From Actinoplanes sandaracinus (GTDB lineage Bacteria > Actinomycetota > Actinomycetes > Mycobacteriales > Micromonosporaceae): DNA of 64,000 nt. Positions 52,640 through 60,231 of the stretch are shown here, piece by piece. Location of the stretch: contig NZ_JASCTH010000009.1 in assembly GCF_030009775.1 (NCBI RefSeq), positions 62,001 to 126,000 on the forward strand. Direction: 5' to 3'. The notes beneath the pieces are model-generated. The model saw only the letters and a list, made by a program, of their open reading frames with translations, was not told the origin of the DNA and did not search any database. Position numbers and translations under genes: made by a program. The first letter of the stretch is position 1, and each line of letters begins with the position of its first letter.

Positions 52640-54714
52640 TGGCCGAGGGCAAGGACCCGCTGCGCTATTTCCGGATCGAGGCGCGGGAGCTGATCGACCA
52701 GATCAGCGCCGGGGTGCTCGACCTGGACCAGCGGGCCGGGCCGGAACCGGTGGCACGGCTGCTGCGGGCCGCGCACACGCTCAAGGGTGCGGCCCGGGTG
52801 GTGAAGCAGAAGGAGATCGCCGACCGGGCGCACTCCTTCGAGGACGTTCTGGTCCCGCACCGCACCGGCGAGACGCCGCTGCCCGCGGAGGAGATGCGGG
52901 AGCTGCTGCGCCTCAACGACGAGATCGCGGCGTACGTCGCGGCGCTGGAGAGGCCACCGGAGGCGCCGCCGCCGGTCCCCGCGTCACCAGGATCCGCGTC
53001 ACCGGGATCCGTGCCGGAGCCGGTCGACACGCCCACCCACCGGGCGGCGACACAGGATCTGGACGACCTGCTGGACGCGATCGGCGAGACCAACGCCCGG
53101 ATGGCGCCGCTGCGTGCCGGCTGCGCCACATTCGACCGCCTGCAACGGTCCGCCGAACAGGTCGCCGAACAGCTGCGCCTCGGCAGGGGCACGGCCACCG
53201 GCCCGGCCCGCGCCGCGGCGGAGCGGCTGGCCGGGCAGCTCGGATCGGCGGGCCGCCGTTTCACCGACGCGGTGGACCAGATCGAACGGGAACTCGACGA
53301 CGTCCGGGCCAAGGCCGAGGGGTTGCGCCTGGTGCCGGTCGGCTCGATGTTCACGGCCATGCGCCGGGCGGTGCGGGACGCCGCCGACGGCGAGGGCCGA
53401 CGGGTCCGGTTCGCCGCCCGGGGCGCCGGCATCCGGATGGGCGCGCACCTGCTGGGACCGGTCAGCGGCGCGTTCCTGCACGTGGTGCGCAACGCGGTGG
53501 TGCACGGGATCGAACCGGAGGACGTGCGGCTGACCGCCGGCAAACCGGCCGAGGGCACCATCACCGTCGAGGTGGAACGGCGGGGGCGGTACGCGGTGTT
53601 CCGGTGCGTCGACGACGGGCGCGGCTTCGACCTGGACGCGCTGCGGCGTACCGCCGAGGCCCGGGGCCTGCTGCCGCCCGGCGGGCCGCCGCCGGACATC
53701 GACGAGCTGCTGGGGCTGGTGCTGCAGGGCGGGATCAGCACGTCGCCGTCGGTGACCGAGGTGTCCGGGCGCGGCATCGGCATGGACGCGGTCCGTGAGG
53801 TGGCCGCACAGCTCCAGGGCGAGGTCTCGGTCCGCACCACGCCCGGCCAGGGCACCACCGTCGAACTGGTCATCCCGCTCGCCCTGCTCGCCATGACCGG
53901 GCTGATCGTGGAGGCGGCCGGCACGGTGGCCACCCTGCCGCTGGACGCGGTGCGGGCCTGCGTGCGGCTCAGCGCCGAGGAGGCGGCGGCCGCGGCTGCC
54001 GGCGGCCGGCTGATCCACGAGGACAGCGCCGCCCCGTTCCTGCCGCTGGCCGAGGTCCTGTACGCCGGCTCGGTCGTCCCCGACGCGCCGGCCATCGGCG
54101 CCGCGGTCGTGGTGAACAGCGACGGCGGCGTCTTCGCCGTCGGCGTGGACCGGCTGGCCGGCACGTGCGCACTGGTCGCCCGGCCGCTGCCGGACCTCGC
54201 CCCGGCCTCAGCGGTGATCGGCAGCGTCGCGGTCGACGCCGACGGCAATCCCCGGCTGGTGCTGGACCCGCAGGGCCTGGCCGACGAGGTGTTCCGCAGC
54301 GACACCGGCGGGGTCCGCGGGGCCGCCGCCGCGCCTGCGGCCCCGCTGCCGATCCTGGTGGTCGACGACTCGCTGACCACCCGGATGCTGGAACGCAGCA
54401 TCCTGGAGTCGGCCGGCTACGAGGTGGACCTGGCCGCCTCCGGCGAGGAGGGCCTGGACAAGGCCCGGGCCCGTGACTACGGCCTGTTCCTCACCGACAT
54501 CGACATGCCCGGCATCGACGGGTTCACCTTCGTCGCGCGGACCCGCGCCGACCCGCGACTGGCCGGCGTTCCGGCGATCATGGTCAGCTCCCGGGCGAGC
54601 GCCGCCGACCGGGACCGCGGCCGCGAGGCCGGGGCCAGCGCGTACGTGGTGAAGGGCGAATTCGACCAGGAGCAGCTGCTGGCACACATCCGGCGGCTGG
54701 TGGTCCGGTCATGA
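52639..54714 (+). CDS. cheA: Hybrid CheA histidine kinase with C-terminal receiver (FrzE/WspE-like)
   Basis: 691 residues. The HPt domain has the phospho-His at residue 46 (RAAHTLKGAARVV). A linker and dimerisation region follow, then the CheA ATPase (GAFLHVVRNAVVHGIE, DDGRGFDLDALR, GRGIGMDAVREVAAQLQGEVSVRTTPGQGTTVELVIPLALL), a CheW-like P5 domain, and a receiver at about 570-691 (ILVVDDSLTTRMLERS, phospho-Asp in FLTDIDMPGIDG, Lys in VVKGEFD). No P2 CheY-docking domain. The fused receiver probably acts as phosphate sink or internal response regulator. Starts by a TGATG overlap with mcp. Confidence 0.95.
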   Translation: MAEGKDPLRYFRIEARELIDQISAGVLDLDQRAGPEPVARLLRAAHTLKGAARVVKQKEIADRAHSFEDVLVPHRTGETPLPAEEMRELLRLNDEIAAYVAALERPPEAPPPVPASPGSASPGSVPEPVDTPTHRAATQDLDDLLDAIGETNARMAPLRAGCATFDRLQRSAEQVAEQLRLGRGTATGPARAAAERLAGQLGSAGRRFTDAVDQIERELDDVRAKAEGLRLVPVGSMFTAMRRAVRDAADGEGRRVRFAARGAGIRMGAHLLGPVSGAFLHVVRNAVVHGIEPEDVRLTAGKPAEGTITVEVERRGRYAVFRCVDDGRGFDLDALRRTAEARGLLPPGGPPPDIDELLGLVLQGGISTSPSVTEVSGRGIGMDAVREVAAQLQGEVSVRTTPGQGTTVELVIPLALLAMTGLIVEAAGTVATLPLDAVRACVRLSAEEAAAAAAGGRLIHEDSAAPFLPLAEVLYAGSVVPDAPAIGAAVVVNSDGGVFAVGVDRLAGTCALVARPLPDLAPASAVIGSVAVDADGNPRLVLDPQGLADEVFRSDTGGVRGAAAAPAAPLPILVVDDSLTTRMLERSILESAGYEVDLAASGEEGLDKARARDYGLFLTDIDMPGIDGFTFVARTRADPRLAGVPAIMVSSRASAADRDRGREAGASAYVVKGEFDQEQLLAHIRRLVVRS

Positions 54715-54724
54715 CGCGGGAAGC

Positions 54725-55801
54725 ATGGTCATGACCCGGGTGCTGATCGTCGAGGACTCCGCGACCATGCGCCACCACCTGCGGGAGGCGCTCGCCCCGG
54801 ATCCGCAGCTGGAGGTGGTCGGCGAGGCCCCGGACGGGGAACGGGCGGTGCAGATGACCGCCCGGCTGCGGCCCGACGTGATCACGATGGACATGATGTT
54901 GCCCGGGATCAGTGGGCTGGCCGCCACCGAGCAGATCATGGCGGAGCATCCGACCCCCATCCTGGTGGTGTCGTCGGCTGACCGGGAGGAGCTGTTCAGC
55001 ACGTACAACGCCCTGGCCGCGGGCGCGGTGGACGTGATGGAGAAGCCGCGCGGGGACGACTCGGACGCGGACTGGGCGGTGCGGTTGCGCACCTCGCTGC
55101 GGCTGGTCGCCCGGATCCGGGTGATCACCCACCCACGGGCCCGGCTGGACGGCCGGGTGGCCACGCCTCCGCCCCGGCCGGCCACGGCGCCGGTGCCGGT
55201 GCCGATCACGCCCGGCGCGCTGGCCGTGGTGGCGGTCGGCGCCTCCACCGGCGGACCGGGCGTGCTCACCGAACTGCTGCGGTCGCTGCCGCCCAACTTC
55301 CCGGCCCCGGTGCTGATCGTGCAGCACATCGCCGCGAGCGAGCAGTTCGCGGTCGCCTTCTCCGACTGGCTGGGCGGGCAGACCGGCCGCGACGTCCGGT
55401 ACGCCGTCGACGGCACCCTGGTCAGCCGGGTGGCCGGGCAGATCGTGCTCGCTCCCCCGGACCGGCACCTGTTCGTCCGCGACCGGATGTTGCGGCTCAG
55501 CACCGACCCGCCCCGGCACTCCTGCCGGCCGTCGGTGGACGTGCTGTTCGAGTCGGTGGCCGACGAGTTCGGGCCGAGCGCGGCCGGCTGCCTGCTCACC
55601 GGGATGGGCCGGGACGGGGCGGCGGGGCTGCTGCGGATGCGCGACCGGGGCGCGGTCACCTTCGCCCAGGACGAGGCCAGTTGCACCGTCTACGGCATGC
55701 CGCGGGAGGCGGCGCTTCTCGGGGCCGCCACCCACGTGCTGCCGCCGGTCAGGATCGCCGCCCGCCTGGCCGAGCTGCATCCCCCGGGGGTGCGCCGATG
55801 A
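54725..55801 (+). CDS. cheB: CheB methylesterase/response regulator
   Basis: 358 residues. Receiver at 4-120 (VLIVEDSATMRHHL, phospho-Asp 56 in VITMDMMLPGISG, EKPRG Lys), linker, then the methylesterase at about 165-350 with the catalytic Ser (VGASTGGPGVL), His (IVQHIAASE) and Asp (GMGRDGAAGLL). It would demethylate or deamidate the receptor when phosphorylated by the CheA-type kinase. An ATG at 54731 is an alternative start. The stop overlaps the next gene (ATGA). Confidence 0.96.
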   Translation: MVMTRVLIVEDSATMRHHLREALAPDPQLEVVGEAPDGERAVQMTARLRPDVITMDMMLPGISGLAATEQIMAEHPTPILVVSSADREELFSTYNALAAGAVDVMEKPRGDDSDADWAVRLRTSLRLVARIRVITHPRARLDGRVATPPPRPATAPVPVPITPGALAVVAVGASTGGPGVLTELLRSLPPNFPAPVLIVQHIAASEQFAVAFSDWLGGQTGRDVRYAVDGTLVSRVAGQIVLAPPDRHLFVRDRMLRLSTDPPRHSCRPSVDVLFESVADEFGPSAAGCLLTGMGRDGAAGLLRMRDRGAVTFAQDEASCTVYGMPREAALLGAATHVLPPVRIAARLAELHPPGVRR

Positions 55802-57786
55802 CACCGACGGTGCTGATCGTGGACGACAGCCTGACCGTACGGATGGACCTGCACGAGGCGTTCTCCGACGACGGGTTCGCCACCATCCTGTGCGCCACCG
55901 GCGCCGAGGCGCGGATCGCGTTCACCGGCAAGGAGTTCGACGCGGCCGTGCTCGACGTGCTCCTGCCGGACGCCGACGGCCTCGAACTGCTCACCGAACT
56001 GCGGCACACGCCCGGCCACGACCAGGTGGTGACGATGCTGCTGTCCAGCGAGAGCGAGGTCACCGACCGGCTGGCCGGGCTGCGCATCGGCGCCGACGAG
56101 TACGTGGGCAAACCCTACGACGCCGGGTACGTGGTGGCCCGTACCCGTCAACTGCTCGGGGAGTCCCCGGACCGGACCGCCGACCGCACCACCGTCCTGG
56201 TCATCGACGACAGCATGACGTTCCGGGAACAGCTGCGGGAGCTGCTGGAACCCGAGGGGTACACGGTGCTGACCGCGTCCGGCGGCGAGGAGGGCCTGCG
56301 GATGGCCTCCGACCGCCGGCCGCACGCCGTGATCGTCGACGGCGTGATGCCCGGCATCGACGGCGCCACCGTGATCCGCCGCATCCGCCTCGACCCGGCG
56401 CTGCGCGACACGCCGTGCCTGCTGATGACGGCCGCCGACGACTACGCCACCGAGATGCAGATGCTGGACGCCGGCGCCGACGCGTTCGTCCGCAAACAGC
56501 AGGATCTGGCGGTGGTGCTGGCGAAGCTGGCCGCGGTGCTGCGGCAGAGCGCCGAGCAGCTGCCGATCGGGACGACCGGCGGGGTGCACGGGCCCGGCAA
56601 GGTGCTGATCGTCGGCCAGGACCGCCGCGAGCTGGAACGGTGGGCCGAGCCGCTACGCGCCGACGGGTACGACGTCGTGCACGCCAACAGCATCGACGAC
56701 ACCCTCGACCTGCTCGCCGCCCAGCCGGTCGACTGCATCGTGGTCGGCCTCGACGACGCCGCCGAACAGGCCCGCGACGCCTGCCGCCGGCTGCGCGAGT
56801 CCCCGCACGTCGGGGACCTGCCGTTGGTGATGACCGGGGACGAGGAGCAGATGCTGGACTGCCTGGCCGCCGGCGCCGACGACTACGTGCGAGACGTCGA
56901 CGTGCCGGAGGGGCTGCGGGTGCACGTACGCGCCCAGATCCGCCGCAAGCAGTCGCACGACGAGGCGCGCCGGATCCGGGAGGAGCTGATGCGCCGCGAA
57001 CTGGACGCGGCCGAGGAACGGGCGGCCCGGCAGCTCGCCGAGACCCGGGCGGCGCTGGTCGAGGAGCTGGAGTGGCGCAACCGCGAGTTGGAGGCGTTCT
57101 CCGGCTCGGTCTCGCACGACCTGCGCGGCCCGCTCCAGGTGATCAGCAGTTTCGCCGAGCACCTGCTGGAGGAGGAAGAGGAGCCGATCGGCGAGCTGAC
57201 CCGACACCGGCTGACCCGGATCCACGCGGCCGCGATGCGGATGGCGGACCTGGTGGAGTCGCTGCTCATCCTGGCTCGGGCCAGCCGCGGCGAACTCCGC
57301 CGGGAGCGGTTCGACATGACGGCGACGGCACGCCAGGTGATCTCCGAGGTCGCGGCCCGCGAGCCCGACCGGCAGGTGACCTTCACGGTACGGGAGAACA
57401 TGACCGCCGACGCGGACGAGGGCCTGGTCCGGGTGATCCTGGAGAACCTGATCAACAACGCGGTGAAGTTCAGCCGCAAGGTGGCGAACCCGGTCGTCGA
57501 GGTCGGCGCCGACGACGGCCGGTACTACATCCGCGACAACGGCGCCGGTTTCCCGGCCGACCAGGCCGGCCAGCTTTTCCGGCCGTTCGCCCGGCTGCAC
57601 GACGCCCGCGACTTCCCGGGCACCGGCATCGGCCTGACCACCGTGCACCGCGCGGTGGAACGCCACGGCGGCGAGATCTGGGCGGAGGGTGGGGAGGGCC
57701 GGGGCGCGACCTTCTGGTTCACGCTCCCGGCCTCCGACGGGTACACCGGCCCGGAGCGGCGCGACGGCTCGCGCCGCTCCGGGTGA
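55798..57786 (+). CDS. Triple-receiver sensor histidine kinase
   Basis: 662 residues, no membrane segment. Receiver 1 (VLIVDDSLTVRMDL; Asp in AVLDVLLPDADG), receiver 2 (VLVIDDSMTFREQL; Asp in VIVDGVMPGIDG) and receiver 3 (VLIVGQDRRELERW). In receiver 3 the phospho-acceptor position is Gly (CIVVGLDDA) and the acidic pair is lost, so it cannot be phosphorylated normally. A coiled coil (EELMRRELDAAEERAARQLAETRAALVEEL) leads to HisKA with SVSHDLRGPLQVISSF and a HATPase with ILENLINNAVKFS, RDNGAGFP and GTGIGLTTVHRAVERHGG. The likely flow is CheA to receivers 1 and 2, which then gate this kinase; its own target is not adjacent. Ends the operon. Confidence 0.93.
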   Translation: MTPTVLIVDDSLTVRMDLHEAFSDDGFATILCATGAEARIAFTGKEFDAAVLDVLLPDADGLELLTELRHTPGHDQVVTMLLSSESEVTDRLAGLRIGADEYVGKPYDAGYVVARTRQLLGESPDRTADRTTVLVIDDSMTFREQLRELLEPEGYTVLTASGGEEGLRMASDRRPHAVIVDGVMPGIDGATVIRRIRLDPALRDTPCLLMTAADDYATEMQMLDAGADAFVRKQQDLAVVLAKLAAVLRQSAEQLPIGTTGGVHGPGKVLIVGQDRRELERWAEPLRADGYDVVHANSIDDTLDLLAAQPVDCIVVGLDDAAEQARDACRRLRESPHVGDLPLVMTGDEEQMLDCLAAGADDYVRDVDVPEGLRVHVRAQIRRKQSHDEARRIREELMRRELDAAEERAARQLAETRAALVEELEWRNRELEAFSGSVSHDLRGPLQVISSFAEHLLEEEEEPIGELTRHRLTRIHAAAMRMADLVESLLILARASRGELRRERFDMTATARQVISEVAAREPDRQVTFTVRENMTADADEGLVRVILENLINNAVKFSRKVANPVVEVGADDGRYYIRDNGAGFPADQAGQLFRPFARLHDARDFPGTGIGLTTVHRAVERHGGEIWAEGGEGRGATFWFTLPASDGYTGPERRDGSRRSG

Positions 57787-57790
57787 GGCG

Positions 57791-60088
57791 TCACTTGATG
57801 TAGGCGAGGCCGTCCGACACCACGGCGGGCCGGCCGGACGTGCCGGCGACCACGATCTGGACGGTGTGCTTCTTCGCTTTCGTCGACGACACCCACAGCG
57901 CCTGGCGGTACTTCGTGGACCCGGCGCGGGTGTCGATCGTGGCGACCTTCTTGCCGTCCAGGTAGATGTACGCTTTGCCGGTCTTGGCGCCGCGGGAGAA
58001 CAGCAGCGCGGCGGACCGTCCGGTGAAGGTGTAGGTCAGCTTCGCGTTCTTGCGCGTCGCGGCCAGCGCCTTGCCGCTCAGGTACTTCTTGCTGCTCCGC
58101 TTCGTCCACGAGCCGGTCTTCTTGGCGCCGGTCTCCGGGGCGAGGACGACGCCGCGGGTCATCGACGCGGCCCGGGTGTTGCCGGACATGTCGCGGGCGG
58201 TGACGGTCCAGACCGTGTTGCCGGGGCGGACCGTGGTGGTCCAGCTACCGACCGGGCCGAGGTTGGCCGACCGCGGGCGGCTCACCGTGTAACCGGCGAA
58301 CTTCAGGTTGTCGGCGCCGGTGAGGCCGAGCCGGACCGGGATCGAGGTGGTGCTGTAGGTGCCGCCGACCAGGTTCAGCGGCAGGGGGCCGCGGTAGACG
58401 GGCGCGGTGGTGTCGCCGTAGACGGTCACGCCGACCCGGGCCGTGCTGCCGGAGGTGTGCACGGCACGGATCGTGACGCCGTGGGCGCCGGCCGGGATGG
58501 CCACGGTCACGCTGCGGTCGCCGCCGGGCAGCGTCCTCACGACCTGCCCGTCGAGCAGGACCTCGAACTTCTCCACCTCGGTGGACGCGTTGGCGACGGC
58601 CCAGGTCAGGGTGGCCGAGTCGCGCACGTAGTAGTCTCCGCCGGAGTAACCGCCGCCGGTGACCGACTTCAGCTCCATGCCGGTGACCATCGCCTGCGAC
58701 CTGCTCCGGATCTCCGGCAGCCGCGCGTAGAGGTTCTTGCCCGGGCAGGCGGTGGCGGTCGCGTCGCGGTGGCCGGAGAGCCGGACGAACGTCTTGCCGT
58801 TCAGGTCGCCGCTGCTGGTCGGGTTGTAGCCGTACTTGCCGAGGCGGGCGGCCGCCACCTGCGCGACGATCGTCTCGATGGCCGCCGTCGACTGCGCGGT
58901 CTCGTAGTTGCCGATCACCGCGATCGCCACCGAGCCGGTGTTGTAGCCCTTGGTCGCGGCCGGCACGACGGCGTTCTCGACCCCGCCGGTACGTCCCTCG
59001 TAGAGCCGCCCGCACTTGTCGACCAGGAAGTTGTAGCCGAGGTCGGAGAAGCCGTCGATCTTGACGTCGTAGCTCTGGATGGCCCGGATGATCGCCGGGG
59101 CGTCCGCGCACTCGTACTCGTTCGCCTTCTCGCCGTGCGCGGTGTGGTGCAGGAACACCACCCGCACGTCGGAGGCGAGGGCGATGGCGCCCTTCGACAC
59201 GATGGTCTCGTCGGCGCTCCACGCCCTGCGCGAGTAGTACGGCGGGAACTGCGCCTTCACCGGAACCGTGGAGGTGGGCGCGACGGTCGGCACGGACGAC
59301 GCGGCCGGCGGGGTGGTGACCTCCTCGACCGCCGAGTTGATCACCGCCTTCGGGTCCGCCCGCACCGGAGCCGGGCTCTCCTCGACCAGGGCCGGCTCGG
59401 CGGAGGGAACCTCCTGGATGTCCTCGACCGGGCCGTCGCCCTCGACCGGCGGATCCTCCACGACCGGGAGCTCCTCCTCGGCCGGGGGCTCGCCGTTCTC
59501 CGTATCCGTCGGGGACGGGCTCGGCGAGGCGCTGGTGGACGGCTCGCCGGCGCCACGGCCGCCGGGCTCGCTGCCCGGGTCGACCAGGTCCAGGCGCAGG
59601 CCGGCGGGCAAGCCGGAGCCCTTGCCCGCGACGCGGGCGGCCACCCCGTCGGACGGGCCGACCCACAGCGGCTCGGTGGCGCCGCGGCCGAGGTCGGCCG
59701 CCTCGGTGCCGTCCGGGCCGCTGTCACGTTCTTCGAGGGACTGCCAGGCCGACCACTTGCCGGTGGAGACGCTGCGGGTCTTCACCTCGATGGTGCCGTC
59801 CGGAGCGGACCGCCCGTCGTCCCAGCTGACGCCGAGCAGGCTGAACCGCTTCGTGTTCTGCTCCGGCAGGTCCGCCTTGGCGCCGACGGCGGTGAGGCCG
59901 AGGGCGTTCAGCTCGGTCTTGATCCGCGGTGGTTCCGGACTCGGGTCCGGTGCGAGGAATCCGGTGGTCGCGACCGGGGCGGCGGCCTCGGCTTCCGAGC
60001 CGGACGGCCAGGTCAGGGCGGCGACTCCGCCGCCCGCTGCGAGCACGGCGACCGCCGTGCCGATTCCGATCGCGAGCTTGCGCTGCAT
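57791..60088 (-). CDS. Large secreted N-acetylmuramoyl-L-alanine amidase (PGRP type)
   Basis: 765 residues from ATG 60088 (MQRKLAIGIG), signal peptide with AVAVLAAGGGVAAL. An N-terminal beta-rich part (about 40-190, WSAWQSLEERDSGPDGTEA), a Pro/Glu/Ser-rich linker, then the amidase_2/PGRP domain (about 300-480): YYSRRAWSADE, VVFLHHTAHGE (first zinc His), SDLGYNFLVDKCGRLYEGR, GHRDATATACPG (second His and Cys ligand). The remaining ~280 residues hold at least two beta-sandwich modules (ESWTTTVRPGNTVWTVTARDMSGNTR-like and LTYTFTGRSAALLFSRGAKTGKAYIYLDGKKVATIDT), likely wall-binding. It cleaves the lactyl-peptide bond of peptidoglycan. Ends 5 bases after the kinase stop, convergent. Confidence 0.93.
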   Translation of the reverse strand: MQRKLAIGIGTAVAVLAAGGGVAALTWPSGSEAEAAAPVATTGFLAPDPSPEPPRIKTELNALGLTAVGAKADLPEQNTKRFSLLGVSWDDGRSAPDGTIEVKTRSVSTGKWSAWQSLEERDSGPDGTEAADLGRGATEPLWVGPSDGVAARVAGKGSGLPAGLRLDLVDPGSEPGGRGAGEPSTSASPSPSPTDTENGEPPAEEELPVVEDPPVEGDGPVEDIQEVPSAEPALVEESPAPVRADPKAVINSAVEEVTTPPAASSVPTVAPTSTVPVKAQFPPYYSRRAWSADETIVSKGAIALASDVRVVFLHHTAHGEKANEYECADAPAIIRAIQSYDVKIDGFSDLGYNFLVDKCGRLYEGRTGGVENAVVPAATKGYNTGSVAIAVIGNYETAQSTAAIETIVAQVAAARLGKYGYNPTSSGDLNGKTFVRLSGHRDATATACPGKNLYARLPEIRSRSQAMVTGMELKSVTGGGYSGGDYYVRDSATLTWAVANASTEVEKFEVLLDGQVVRTLPGGDRSVTVAIPAGAHGVTIRAVHTSGSTARVGVTVYGDTTAPVYRGPLPLNLVGGTYSTTSIPVRLGLTGADNLKFAGYTVSRPRSANLGPVGSWTTTVRPGNTVWTVTARDMSGNTRAASMTRGVVLAPETGAKKTGSWTKRSSKKYLSGKALAATRKNAKLTYTFTGRSAALLFSRGAKTGKAYIYLDGKKVATIDTRAGSTKYRQALWVSSTKAKKHTVQIVVAGTSGRPAVVSDGLAYIK

Positions 60089-60231
60089 TCCCCGTGTCCC
60101 CCGCGGTGATCGACGTACGTTGCGGCGGAACCATACCGAACGATCCGGACGCGTTCTGTCCCGCACCGACCGATCACCGAGCGTGTGGAGTCCGAGTGCG
60201 CTCCGCACCCGGACTCCACACGCTCACCGGG

